Positions 55,678 through 64,000 of a stretch of 64,000 nt of DNA are shown here, piece by piece. The translations under genes and the position numbers were made by a program. The notes under the pieces were generated by a model. That model had not been told where the DNA came from, ran no database searches, and worked only from the letters and a program-made list of their open reading frames with translations. Location: positions 1,860,001 through 1,924,000 of the forward strand of contig OY762280.1 in assembly GCA_963665525.1 (NCBI GenBank), given 5' to 3'. The DNA comes from UBA12077 sp963665525 (GTDB taxonomy: Bacteria > Bacteroidota > Bacteroidia > Bacteroidales > UBA12077). Positions within the stretch are counted from its first letter, which is position 1; every line of letters begins with the position of its first letter.

Positions 55678-56235
55678 TTATTTTTTCTTAGCAACCTTTG
55701 GTGCTATAAACATGATCATTCGTTTTCCTTCGAGTTTTGGCAACTGCTCAACTTTACCATACTCTTCTAAATCCTGAGCCAACCTTAACAACAATATCTC
55801 ACCTTGTTCTTTAAACAATATCGATCTTCCTTTAAAAAACACAAAAGCTTTCACTTTTGCTCCATCTTCAAGAAACTTAAGAGCATGTTTTAATTTAAAC
55901 TGATAATCATGTTCATCGGTTTGTGGACCGAATCTGATTTCTTTTAAAACAACTTTTTGCGTTTTCGCTTTAAGCTCTTTTTGTTTCTTTTTTTGCTGAT
56001 ACAGAAACTTCTGATAATCGATTATTTTACATACCGGTGGATCGGCATTCGGTGAAATTTCAACCAAATCTAATTCTAACTCGTCTGCTAATTTCAGAGC
56101 ATCCTGTATTGAATAAATATCAGGTTTTTCAATGTTATCACCAACAAGACGAACCGCTCTTGCACGAATATGTTGATTAATCTTGTGCGCAGGTTCTTCT
56201 TTTTTAAATGGTTTTCTGTGTCTTGGTCCAGCTAT
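55678..56235 (-). CDS. infC: Translation initiation factor IF-3, AUA start codon
   Basis: Read from ATA at 56235 this is a 185-residue IF-3. The N-domain includes INQHIRARAVRLVGDN and the DALKLADELELDLVEISPNADPPVCKI stretch (residues ~43-69), the linker is YQQKKKQKELKAKTQK, and the C-domain contains KEIRFGPQTDEHDYQFKLKHA. The start is fixed by three facts. An in-frame TGA lies two codons upstream. No ATG, GTG or TTG occurs in the conserved N-domain before codon 57. A full AAGGAGG lies 8 nt before ATA. IF-3 rejects non-AUG starts, so a rare start codon allows autoregulation (AUU in E. coli). A TTG start at 56067 would delete the N-domain and is not credible. It lies 30 bp after thrS. Confidence 0.93.
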   Translation of the reverse strand: MAGPRHRKPFKKEEPAHKINQHIRARAVRLVGDNIEKPDIYSIQDALKLADELELDLVEISPNADPPVCKIIDYQKFLYQQKKKQKELKAKTQKVVLKEIRFGPQTDEHDYQFKLKHALKFLEDGAKVKAFVFFKGRSILFKEQGEILLLRLAQDLEEYGKVEQLPKLEGKRMIMFIAPKVAKKK

Positions 56236-56243
56236 GACTCAGT

Positions 56244-56250
56244 CCTCCTT
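56244..56250 (-). promoter_or_regulatory. Strong Shine-Dalgarno AAGGAGG of infC
   Basis: Seven-base match to the anti-SD of 16S rRNA, 8 nt from the AUA codon. Most genes in this window lack such a site, so it decides the infC start. Confidence 0.85.
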
Positions 56251-56265
56251 ACTTTAGTTAATAAT

Positions 56266-58212
56266 TTATTTATAATTCTCAGTTTGAGCTTTTACTTCTT
56301 TATTTACAAGTTCTGCAAATTCTTCCAGTTTCATACTTCCTTTATCACCATCGCCTTGAATACGAACTGAAACTGTCTCATGTTCAAACTCTTTTTCACC
56401 AACAATCAATAGATAAGGGATACGTTTTAATTCATTATCGCGTATCTTTTTACCTACTTTCTCGTTACGGTCATCAATTAATGTGCGAATATCGTAATTA
56501 TTTAGGAAATTCAAAACTTTTTTAGCATAATCGTTATATTTTTCACTAATTGGAAGAACAACAACCTGATCAGGAGTTAACCATAAAGGAAATTTCCCCG
56601 CTGTATGCTCAATTAAAACTGCCACAAAGCGCTCCATGGAGCCAAATGGTGCTCTATGTATCATGACTGGTCTATGTTTCTGATTATCAGAACCTACATA
56701 TTCTAGCTCAAATCTTTCTGGCAAGTTATAGTCAACCTGAATTGTTCCCAACTGCCATGATCGACCCAATGCATCTTTAACCATAAAGTCTAACTTAGGT
56801 CCATAAAATGCAGCCTCATCGTATTCAACCACATAATTCAAGTCTTTTTCTTTAACTGCTTCAAGAATTGCACTTTCTGCTTTTTCCCAATTTTCTTCAG
56901 AACCAATATATTTTGAATGATCTGTTTGATGACGCAATGAAACCTGTGCTGTAAAATTTTTGAAATCTAAAGCATCGAAAATAATAGATATAATATCCAT
57001 TACTTTTTTGAATTCATCTTTCAATTGATCAGGACGACAGAAAATATGCGCATCATCCTGAGTAAATCCACGAACTCTTGTTAATCCATGTAATTCACCA
57101 CTTTGTTCATAACGATATACTGTACCAAACTCTGCATAACGAATTGGCAAATCTTTATATGAATGTTGTTTCGCTTTATAAATCTCACAATGGTGAGGAC
57201 AATTCATTGGTTTTAATAAAAACTCTTCACCTTCGGCAGGAGTATTTATTGGTTGGAATGAATCCTTACCATACTTTTCATAGTGTCCTGAAGTTACCCA
57301 TAAATCTTTTAATCCAATATGAGGTGCAATAACTTGCTGATATTCATATCTTTTTTGAATCTTTTTAAGAAAATTCTCTAAACGTTCTCTTAACATAGCT
57401 CCTTTTGGTAACCACAATGGTAATCCTTGCCCTACTCTTTGAGAAAAAGTGAATAACTCTAATTCTTTACCAATTTTTCTATGATCACGTTTTTTAGCTT
57501 CTTCCAATAAAACAAGATACTCTTCTAACATTTTTTGTTTAGGGAAAGTTATTCCATAAACACGAGTCAACTGCTTACGAGTTTCATCGCCACGCCAGTA
57601 TGCACCAGCTAAACTTAAAACCTTAATAGCTTTTATTAAACCTGTATTTGGTAAATGTGGGCCTTTACACAAATCAGTAAAATGACCATGTTCATAAAAA
57701 GTAATCGTACCTTCTTCAAGTTCGTTGATTAACTCTATTTTATACTCATCTCCTTTTTTAGTAAAGTAATTAATAGCCTCGCTTTTTGTAACATCATTTC
57801 GCTTGTACTCATTTTTTTGTTGAGCAAGCTCTTTCATTTTAGCCTCGATTGTAGGAAAATCAGCATCAGTTAATGTTCTTTCATCTCCTAAATCAATATC
57901 ATAATAAAATCCGTTATCAATACTTGGACCAATACCAAATTTCACATCTGGATATAATGCTTCTAAAGCCTCTGCCATAAGGTGAGCTGATGAATGCCAA
58001 AAAGCGTGCTTCCCCTCTTCATCGTCCCATTTATGAAGTTTTATATTCGCATCTTCAGTAATCTTTCGTTGCAAATCCCATACCTCATCATTTACCGTAA
58101 TAGATAATACTTCTTTTGCTAATCTTGGACTTATATCAGTTGCAATTTCATAACCCGAAACTGCTTCATTGTATTCTCGTATCGAACCGTCTGGTAATGT
58201 AATTTTTATCAT
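56266..58212 (-). CDS. thrS: Threonyl-tRNA synthetase
   Basis: A 648-residue class II synthetase with all domains. TGS domain (~1-62, ITLPDGSIREYNEAVSGYEIA). Editing domain (~65-225) with HAFWHSSAHLMAEAL and the metal-site CKGPHLPNTG. Catalytic core with LKPMNCPHHCEIYK (Cys338 zinc ligand) and GELHGLTRVRGFTQDDAHIF. C-terminal anticodon-binding domain (~545-648, VVVLPISEKYNDYAKKVL). First gene of the conserved thrS-infC-rpmI-rplT operon. A TATCTTTGCA promoter element lies 25-35 bp upstream. Confidence 0.97.
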   Translation of the reverse strand: MIKITLPDGSIREYNEAVSGYEIATDISPRLAKEVLSITVNDEVWDLQRKITEDANIKLHKWDDEEGKHAFWHSSAHLMAEALEALYPDVKFGIGPSIDNGFYYDIDLGDERTLTDADFPTIEAKMKELAQQKNEYKRNDVTKSEAINYFTKKGDEYKIELINELEEGTITFYEHGHFTDLCKGPHLPNTGLIKAIKVLSLAGAYWRGDETRKQLTRVYGITFPKQKMLEEYLVLLEEAKKRDHRKIGKELELFTFSQRVGQGLPLWLPKGAMLRERLENFLKKIQKRYEYQQVIAPHIGLKDLWVTSGHYEKYGKDSFQPINTPAEGEEFLLKPMNCPHHCEIYKAKQHSYKDLPIRYAEFGTVYRYEQSGELHGLTRVRGFTQDDAHIFCRPDQLKDEFKKVMDIISIIFDALDFKNFTAQVSLRHQTDHSKYIGSEENWEKAESAILEAVKEKDLNYVVEYDEAAFYGPKLDFMVKDALGRSWQLGTIQVDYNLPERFELEYVGSDNQKHRPVMIHRAPFGSMERFVAVLIEHTAGKFPLWLTPDQVVVLPISEKYNDYAKKVLNFLNNYDIRTLIDDRNEKVGKKIRDNELKRIPYLLIVGEKEFEHETVSVRIQGDGDKGSMKLEEFAELVNKEVKAQTENYK

Positions 58213-58237
58213 TTCAACTCTTTTTCAAATTCAAGAT

Positions 58238-58247
58238 TGCAAAGATA
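58238..58247 (-). promoter_or_regulatory. -7 element TATCTTTGCA of the thrS operon
   Basis: Exact TAnnTTTG plus CA on the minus strand, about 25 bp before the thrS ATG. The -33 region is not a good match. Confidence 0.5.
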
Positions 58248-58354
58248 TAAATTCTTTGCTGATTTAACGATGGAATTCTTTAATAAATATTACTATTTTT
58301 AATCCCTATTTTATTGATAACAATAATTTAACACAAAAGTTAATCTTCTATAGT

Positions 58355-60532
58355 ATGAAAACACTTAAATATGTCATTCTAACCCTTTTAACATCTTGTA
58401 TAATAAGCATTACAAATGGGCAAAAACTAAGGAAGGAAATTAGTCTTGAAGATATCTACCTAGATAAAAAATTTACTGAAAGAAGTGTTCGAGGATTAAG
58501 ATCGATGAATGATGGTGAACATTTTACCACACTTGAAGAAAACAGAAAAATTGTAAAGTATAGTTACAAAACCGGTGAAGTAATCGAAATATTATTTAAT
58601 ACCATTGAAACTAATTTTGATATCGAAGATTATGAGTTTTCATCAGACGAATCAAAAATCTTAATGGCTGTCAATGCAGAATATGTTTACCGTCGATCAT
58701 ACACTGCCGAGTACTACATATATGATATATCCAATCAAAAACTCTCCAAATTAAGTGATAAAGGGAGACAAAAATATGCTCATTTTTCCCCTAATGCTTT
58801 AAAGGTTGCTTTTGTTAGAAACAACAATATTTTTATTAAGAATTTACTTACTCAACAAGAAAATCAAATAACCACTGATGGTAAATTTAACTATATCATT
58901 AATGGTGGCACAGACTGGGTTTATGAAGAGGAATTTAGTTTTACAAGGGCTTTTTTCTGGTCGCCCAATGGTGATAAACTTGCGTATTACAAATTTGATG
59001 AAAGCGAAGTTAAAGTTTTTAATATGATTAAATACAACCATGCACTTTATCCTGAAAACTATGCTTTTAAATACCCAAAAGCAGGAGAAAGAAATTCGAT
59101 TGTAAGCATTCTCGTTTATGATTGTAAAACCAGTACAACTACCATGATGGACGTTGGTCCGGAAACAGATCAATATATATCAAGAATTAAATGGACCAAA
59201 AACAACAATAAGTTATCTATCATTCGAAAAAACAGGTTGCAAAACCATATTGAAATTCTAATCTCAGATGCTAGTACAGGAAAGTCTAAAGTAATTTATA
59301 GCGAAAAAAATAAATATTACATTGCCCGCATTAAAGATTGGTATATGACATTCACGGAGGATGGTAATTATTTTATCATCAATAGTGAAAAAGATGGTTT
59401 CAATCATTTATACCTTTACGACATTCAAGGAAAATATATCAATCAAATTACTAATGGAAACTGGGAAGTTACCGATTTTATTGGGTTAGAGAGTAAGACC
59501 AATACGGTTTATTATCAATCGAACGAAGAATCTTCGATACAAAAAGCTATTTATTCAATAAAATTAAATGGTGCCAAAAAGAAAAAACTTTCTACTCTAA
59601 AAGGGACAAATTCAGCTAAATTCAGCAAAGGATTTAAATATTATATTAATTATTACTCCAATGCTTCTACTCCAAAATATGTTACATTGCATAATCAGAA
59701 AGGAAAATTGATTCGTGTATTGGAAGATAACAAAGAATTAAACCAGGCAATTAAAGATTATAATTTTTCCAAACCTGAATTCATGAGCATTAATACTCCT
59801 TCAAGTAATTGGAGTTTAAATGCTGTGATAATTAAACCTCAAAATTTTGATCCTGACAAAAAATATCCTGTATTCATGTTTCAATATAGTGGACCAAAAT
59901 CGCAACGAGTTACCGACTCTTGGTTAAGGTTCTATGCCTGGCATCAAATGTTAGTCCAGAAAGGTTATATTGTTGTTTGTATTGATGGACGGGGAACAGG
60001 AGGACGAGGTGAAGAATTTAAGAAAATAACCTATGGACAACTTGGAAAATATGAAACCATAGATCAAATTGAAGCTGCAGAATATTTTGGAACTCTTCCA
60101 TATGTTGATAAAAATCGAATTGGAATTTGGGGATGGAGTTATGGAGGTTTTATATCAGCATCTGCTTTACTTCATGGTTCTGATATTTTTAAAATGGCTA
60201 TTTCGGTTGCTCCCGTAACATCGTATCGTTTCTATGATTCCATATATACTGAACTATTTATGGGTCTACCTCAGGATAACCCTGAAGGATATTACAATAA
60301 CTCATTATTAACCCATACCGATAAACTTAAAGGCAAATTATTACTTATTCATGGAACTGGAGATGATAATGTTCATTTCCAGAATTCTATTGAGTTTGCA
60401 AGAAAATTAACAGAATCTGGTAAGCAGTTTGAATCGCAATTTTATGTTGATAAAGCACATAGTATTCGAGGTAATACAACGCAATTACATTTATTCACGC
60501 GCATGAGTGAGTTTATTTATCATAATTTATAA
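58355..60532 (+). CDS. Dipeptidyl-peptidase IV (family S9B), secreted
   Basis: A 725-residue serine peptidase with a signal peptide (1-22). The N-terminal beta-propeller (~45-480) contains the DPP IV dipeptide-anchoring motif DWVYEEEF, whose two Glu bind the substrate N-terminus. The C-terminal alpha/beta-hydrolase domain has GWSYGG with Ser595, GTGDDNVH with Asp670 and KAHSIRG with His702. It releases X-Pro (and X-Ala) dipeptides from peptide N-termini in the periplasm. Divergent from thrS. The tRNA-Leu gene follows. Confidence 0.93.
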   Translation: MKTLKYVILTLLTSCIISITNGQKLRKEISLEDIYLDKKFTERSVRGLRSMNDGEHFTTLEENRKIVKYSYKTGEVIEILFNTIETNFDIEDYEFSSDESKILMAVNAEYVYRRSYTAEYYIYDISNQKLSKLSDKGRQKYAHFSPNALKVAFVRNNNIFIKNLLTQQENQITTDGKFNYIINGGTDWVYEEEFSFTRAFFWSPNGDKLAYYKFDESEVKVFNMIKYNHALYPENYAFKYPKAGERNSIVSILVYDCKTSTTTMMDVGPETDQYISRIKWTKNNNKLSIIRKNRLQNHIEILISDASTGKSKVIYSEKNKYYIARIKDWYMTFTEDGNYFIINSEKDGFNHLYLYDIQGKYINQITNGNWEVTDFIGLESKTNTVYYQSNEESSIQKAIYSIKLNGAKKKKLSTLKGTNSAKFSKGFKYYINYYSNASTPKYVTLHNQKGKLIRVLEDNKELNQAIKDYNFSKPEFMSINTPSSNWSLNAVIIKPQNFDPDKKYPVFMFQYSGPKSQRVTDSWLRFYAWHQMLVQKGYIVVCIDGRGTGGRGEEFKKITYGQLGKYETIDQIEAAEYFGTLPYVDKNRIGIWGWSYGGFISASALLHGSDIFKMAISVAPVTSYRFYDSIYTELFMGLPQDNPEGYYNNSLLTHTDKLKGKLLLIHGTGDDNVHFQNSIEFARKLTESGKQFESQFYVDKAHSIRGNTTQLHLFTRMSEFIYHNL

Positions 60533-60573
60533 GATGTTTTCATGCGAAATATTTATTCTTTTCAGATTTTGAT

Positions 60574-60583
60574 TATTTTTGCA
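60574..60583 (+). promoter_or_regulatory. -7 element TATTTTTGCA of the tRNA gene
   Basis: Exact TAnnTTTG plus CA, ending 8 bp before the mature tRNA 5' end. Confidence 0.5.
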
Positions 60584-60591
60584 AGCATATT

Positions 60592-60675
60592 GCCCAGATG
60601 GTGAAATCGGTAGACACGCCAGCTTGAGGGGCTGGTGCTCGCAAGGGCGTGCAAGTTCGAGTCTTGTTCTGGGCA
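60592..60675 (+). tRNA. tRNA-Leu (anticodon GAG)
   Basis: 84-nt class II tRNA. The acceptor arms GCCCAGA and TCTGGGC pair fully. The anticodon stem CCAGC/GCTGG closes the loop TTGAGGG, giving anticodon GAG (reads CUC/CUU). A long variable arm precedes the T-arm containing GTTCGAGTC. The 3' CCA is not encoded. Confidence 0.95.
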
Positions 60676-60676
60676 C

Positions 60677-60710
60677 AAAATCCTGATAAAAAATTATCAG
60701 GATTTTTTAT
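60677..60710 (+). terminator. Terminator of tRNA-Leu
   Basis: Perfect 13-bp arms AAAATCCTGATAA and complement with an AAAA loop and a T-run, starting 2 bp after the tRNA. Confidence 0.9.
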
Positions 60711-60890
60711 TTCTATACATTCTTTATTTGTTAGTTGTCGATATTAAAAAACCTTAGGTATAAAATTTATTCATCTTATAATGCTAATCTGTAAATTTGA
60801 ATCAATGAATGTGTCTTGTTATCAGAATTATATATTAAAACATTAATTCATTCATCTCAATAATTTTAGTATGAATTTAAATCTTAATAA

Positions 60891-61757
60891 ATGGAAAACT
60901 CACAATATAAAACCAATCAGCAAGCTCTAATTAAATGGGGTTGGTTACGAGCACTTTTATTTCTTATCACAACTATAGCTCTTAATTTTACTATATATAA
61001 GATTAAAGGAAGAATTCTACCTGAACATTTCAAAGCATATGATATACATGCCTTATATTATCACTTGATTAAGTTAACTGGAATTATACTACTTATAATA
61101 TTATTTAGAAAAACAATAGATAAAAAGTCGATTTTATCACTTGGTTTCAATCTTAAATTGTGTTTTCGAAAGGATATGTTCTATGGAATTGGAATCGGGA
61201 TATTAAGTATATTTCTGGTTTTTATTATATTACTCCTTACTGGTGCAGTTAGCATTAAATCAATACAATTTCGTGCAGCTAGCTTCTTATTTATAACCCC
61301 AATATTTATCATTGCAGTTATTCGCGAAGAAATTTCTAATCGTGGATATATTTTAAATAATATGATGGATTCAATGAATAAGTATATTGCCTTACTTGTT
61401 GTAAGTGCTTTTTTCGCATTGATGCATGCTGATAATCCAAATATATCCATTGTAGGGTTAATTAATATTTTTTTAGGCGGTCTATTTTTAGGTATATATT
61501 ACATACATAAAAGAAATTTATGGTTTCCTATTGGTTTACATTTTGGCTGGAATTTTACACTTGGATCTATTGTTGGTTCACCTGTAAGTGGTTATCATAT
61601 GCCTTCAATTTTTAATTTGGATATTTCTGGAAATAAATTCCTAAGTAGTGGAGATTATGGATTTGAAGGTTCAATAATAGTATCTGTAATTCTTATCTTA
61701 TCCACATTGCTTATTCATTTTAAACTCATTAAATTAACCAATAATTCTATACGATAA
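60891..61757 (+). CDS. CPBP-family intramembrane metalloprotease (Abi/Rce1-like)
   Basis: A 288-residue protein with about seven membrane helices and the three CPBP motifs: EEISNRG (Glu146, Glu147, Arg151), FALMH (Phe175...His179) and HFGWN (His217...Asn221). Members are prenyl-protein or bacteriocin-related endopeptidases, and in bacteria most substrates are unknown. No bacteriocin or immunity genes were seen nearby. Transcribed alone from a gap after the tRNA terminator. Confidence 0.88.
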   Translation: MENSQYKTNQQALIKWGWLRALLFLITTIALNFTIYKIKGRILPEHFKAYDIHALYYHLIKLTGIILLIILFRKTIDKKSILSLGFNLKLCFRKDMFYGIGIGILSIFLVFIILLLTGAVSIKSIQFRAASFLFITPIFIIAVIREEISNRGYILNNMMDSMNKYIALLVVSAFFALMHADNPNISIVGLINIFLGGLFLGIYYIHKRNLWFPIGLHFGWNFTLGSIVGSPVSGYHMPSIFNLDISGNKFLSSGDYGFEGSIIVSVILILSTLLIHFKLIKLTNNSIR

Positions 61758-61968
61758 TTAGGGTTAAATTAACAATTATATTACTATGTTAAGATTTTGA
61801 TAATTTCATGTCAGGATTTTTTTTACCTTTAATCTTCTCTATTTACCTTTCACAGATTACCACTTTATTAACCGTTTGATTATCAATTACATTATTTACA
61901 AACCCATATATTCTATTAAACTAAATACAATATTTTTTATCATACGACAGTAAATAAATATATAAATT

Positions 61969-62517
61969 ATGAATAAAGAAATATTAAGCCAATTTCCAGA
62001 ACTGGAAACAGAACGAATCATTATAAGACAAATGCAAGAATCTGATATTGATGTAGTATTTGACTTTAATGCATGTGAAGAATCATTAAAGTATATTATC
62101 AGAAAGGCCTTTAAAACTAAAGAAGAGGCTAAAGAAAAACTAGATTTCTTTGTTTCGGGCAATAATGACAAAACTGCTTTTTGGTGGGTATTTACTTTAA
62201 AAGAAACTGGCGAAAATATAGGATATGGAGGACTATTTGACATCTCGACTGAACATAATAGAGCTGAAATAGGCTATGGATTAATTAAGAAATATTGGCA
62301 TAAAGGTTATATGTCGGAAATCATTGATGAAATTATTAAATTTGGTGTATCGAAAGCAAAATTGCATAAAATTTACGGCGTTGTTATTGATGGCAATAAA
62401 GCTTCATCGAGGGTTTTAGAAAAAAATGGCTTTGTAAAAGAAGCTCATCTAAAAGCCCACTCATTAAAAGACAACATCTATGTTGATGAAACAATTTATA
62501 GTTTGATTAATCATTAA
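61969..62517 (+). CDS. GNAT-family N-acetyltransferase (RimJ/RimL type)
   Basis: A 182-residue protein with the RimJ/RimL pattern: LETERIIIRQMQESD at the N-terminus, AEIGYGLIKKYWHKGYMSEI (~102-121) carrying the acetyl-CoA loop, and NKASSRVLEKNGFVKE (~143-158). Acetyl acceptor unknown: ribosomal protein N-termini, an antibiotic or a small amine are all possible. Lies 27 bp upstream of the metallo-beta-lactamase-like gene on the same strand, so the two may be co-transcribed. Confidence 0.87.
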   Translation: MNKEILSQFPELETERIIIRQMQESDIDVVFDFNACEESLKYIIRKAFKTKEEAKEKLDFFVSGNNDKTAFWWVFTLKETGENIGYGGLFDISTEHNRAEIGYGLIKKYWHKGYMSEIIDEIIKFGVSKAKLHKIYGVVIDGNKASSRVLEKNGFVKEAHLKAHSLKDNIYVDETIYSLINH

Positions 62518-62544
62518 CATTCGTCTCAATTAAAAAAGAAAATT

Positions 62545-63300
62545 ATGAGAAAAACAGCAATCTTGATAATCATTATAATTTTAAGTGTTATACAAGTTAA
62601 ATCGCAATCCAACCCAGAAATCTGGATAAACGAAAACATTCGCCTGATTCAACTTAAAGACTCTGTTTTTATGCATACTACATGGATAACAAGATCTGAC
62701 GGTGAAAGAGGCTATGGTTCAAATGGAATGCTTGTCATTAAAAATGGACAAGCAATTATGGTTGACACACCTGTAGAAGAAGAAAAAACTAAACAACTTA
62801 CCGAATATTTAAAAGACTCGCTGGGTGTAAATGTTACAAAGTTTATTGCCGGCCATTATCATATTGACTGTATAGGAGGTTTAAATTATTTAAAATCTAT
62901 AGGAGTTGAATCCATAGCTAACTATATGACCATTAATAAATGTAAAGAAATTGACATGCCTGTTCCTAAAATTGCTTTTACTGACTCTTTAAACTTTGAT
63001 TTTAATGGTCTGAAAATACAATGCCGATATTTTGGTGGAGGCCATACTTTTGATAATATTGTTGTTTATGTTTCTGAAAAAAAGGTTCTTTTTGGAGGTT
63101 GTTTAATTAAGTCATTACACGCTAAACGCATTGGTGTTGTTCCTAACGAATCTGTTCTGAGTGAATGGGATTTAACGGTTAAGCATATTATGGAAAATTA
63201 TAAAGGTGAACTAATAGTTATTCCAGGACATGGAGATTATGGTACTGAAGAGCTATTAAATCATACTGTAGACCTTGCTATACAAAAGAAAAATCAATAA
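62545..63300 (+). CDS. Subclass B1 metallo-beta-lactamase, CcrA/CfiA-like
   Basis: A 251-residue protein with signal peptide (1-21). It carries the full B1 ligand set. Zn1: His104 and His106 in AGHYHIDCIGG and His167 in GGGHTFDN. Zn2: Asp108, Cys186 in LFGGCLIKS and His229 in IPGHGDYG. Cys109 follows Asp108 as in CcrA, and Lys189 is at the position of the substrate-carboxylate-binding Lys224 (standard numbering). From memory, several stretches (DCIGGLNYL, QCRYFGGGH, PGHGDYG) closely resemble Bacteroides CcrA. The Asn233 equivalent appears to be Val198. It is predicted to hydrolyse beta-lactams including carbapenems, but resistance is not shown. Twenty-seven bp behind a GNAT gene. Confidence 0.88.
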   Translation: MRKTAILIIIIILSVIQVKSQSNPEIWINENIRLIQLKDSVFMHTTWITRSDGERGYGSNGMLVIKNGQAIMVDTPVEEEKTKQLTEYLKDSLGVNVTKFIAGHYHIDCIGGLNYLKSIGVESIANYMTINKCKEIDMPVPKIAFTDSLNFDFNGLKIQCRYFGGGHTFDNIVVYVSEKKVLFGGCLIKSLHAKRIGVVPNESVLSEWDLTVKHIMENYKGELIVIPGHGDYGTEELLNHTVDLAIQKKNQ

Positions 63301-63316
63301 ACGATGAAATAATCCT

Positions 63317-64000
63317 TTAATTAAATATCAAGCTCAAAATAGTTTTTCCTTTTATTGATAACACTTTTATATACCCATGATGTAATTGCATAATATAACG
63401 CGATAAACTTAATCCGATTCCTGATCCTTCTTTTTTAGTAGAATAAAAAGGAATAAATATCTTATCAAATATTTCTTCAGGAATACCTATTCCGTTATCT
63501 ATAACATCAATCTGTATATCTTCATCAGTATTTACAAATGCTTTAATTTCTATTTTTGGACTTGCAATATGATCTGTAGCCTGTATTGAATTCTTTATCA
63601 AATTCAGCAATACTTGCTCAAGTAATATCTTATCTGCTTCGATTATTAAGGATTCAGGGATTACCTTAAATGAGATGATTTCATCAGTATTCTGTGACTG
63701 AACAATCTTTTTAATAAAATTACTCAGATCAAAACTTGTTTTCGTAATTTTTTTAATTTCAAACAAATCTCTATATTCTGATATAAATTTTTGAAGTGCC
63801 TCACTCCTTTCCTGAATAATATCTAGCCCTTCCATAGTGTCATGAATTAACCTCATTTCTTTTTTATTATGCTCTGAAACAACGATCTTATTTTCATTAA
63901 ACAACTTATTAATTCCTTTCGTTGTTGAAATAATTGGTGAAACAGAATTCATAATTTCGTGCGACAAGTAATAACTCATTTTTTGCCACGATTCATTTTC
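63317..64000 (-). CDS. Sensor histidine kinase, 5' part outside window
   Basis: Only the C-terminal kinase core is in the window. The frame stays open to base 64000, with codons for ENESWQK before MSYYLSHEI, so the internal ATG at 63979 is not the real start. Visible are the H-box YLSHEIMNSVSPI, a dimerisation helix, N-box NLIKNSIQA, G1 box DNGIGIPEE, the lid TKKEGSGIGLSLSRYI and the terminal strand. The H-box resembles that of the NtrY-like kinase at 31910-33238, so it probably pairs with a sigma-54 activator just beyond the window. Confidence 0.9.
   Translation of the reverse strand, partial: ENESWQKMSYYLSHEIMNSVSPIISTTKGINKLFNENKIVVSEHNKKEMRLIHDTMEGLDIIQERSEALQKFISEYRDLFEIKKITKTSFDLSNFIKKIVQSQNTDEIISFKVIPESLIIEADKILLEQVLLNLIKNSIQATDHIASPKIEIKAFVNTDEDIQIDVIDNGIGIPEEIFDKIFIPFYSTKKEGSGIGLSLSRYIMQLHHGYIKVLSIKGKTILSLIFN

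Noticed and set aside
55678..56067. Short infC starting at TTG (129 codons)
   Set aside because: It would remove the conserved N-domain of IF-3, which is fully encoded in frame upstream to the AUA codon.
60592..60675. tRNA-Leu as an integration site
   Set aside because: No integrase is nearby and no duplicated tRNA 3' end was seen downstream; the terminator follows directly.
63317..63979. Histidine kinase starting at the ATG at 63979
   Set aside because: This Met lies inside the conserved segment before the H-box, and the frame continues open to the window end, so the gene is truncated by the window.

Overview
The window is AT-rich, densely coded DNA from a member of the Bacteroidota. The signs are SusC/SusD pairs, an ECF sigma/FecR pair, type IX secretion (T9SS) C-terminal sorting domains of both type A and type B, a PorP/SprF protein, and TAnnTTTG(CA)-type promoter elements. 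The closest fit I can suggest is a marine Bacteroidia lineage such as Marinilabiliales/Marinifilaceae; that is inference from gene content, not a phylogeny. No prophage, integrase, CRISPR array or rRNA was seen. There is one tRNA, tRNA-Leu(GAG).

Layout. 1-2.2 kb: end-truncated [2Fe-2S]/FAD oxidoreductase with an FNR-type box upstream, then a LiaF-like membrane protein. 2.3-24.5 kb: a coherent accessory locus that I read as a cyanophycin (or beta-aspartyl peptide) utilisation locus. It holds a lipoprotein cyanophycinase, isoaspartyl dipeptidase and YfcC transporter operon; a divergent ECF sigma/anti-sigma pair; a SusC (with STN signalling domain)/SusD/PKD-propeller lipoprotein operon; a second SusC/SusD pair; a T9SS-secreted multidomain binding protein; and a second operon with a T9SS-secreted cyanophycinase followed directly by a second YfcC transporter. 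The proposed flow is extracellular polymer cleavage, TonB-dependent uptake, YfcC transport across the inner membrane, and cytoplasmic hydrolysis of beta-Asp dipeptides to Asp plus the partner amino acid, probably Arg.

24.5-36.2 kb: PhnP-like hydrolase with an SBF-like transporter, two small secreted proteins, a MacB/FtsX-type permease divergent from a sigma-54 response regulator/histidine kinase pair, a RAYT-type (Y1) transposase, an RsmI-like methylase and a FadL-like porin. 36.3-51.2 kb: PorP/SprF next to a 4675-residue type B T9SS adhesin that fills 14 kb and contains exact 573-bp tandem periodicity.

51.5-64 kb: mostly housekeeping (SiaC-like protein, WbqC, lepB, dapB, rplT, rpmI, infC, thrS, DPP IV, tRNA-Leu), then a CPBP protease, a GNAT acetyltransferase, a CcrA-like subclass B1 metallo-beta-lactamase, and a histidine kinase cut by the window end. 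infC appears to start at a non-canonical AUA codon behind a strong Shine-Dalgarno sequence, which is rare in this phylum.

Protein family assignments come from motif recognition in the translated sequence; no database search was run.
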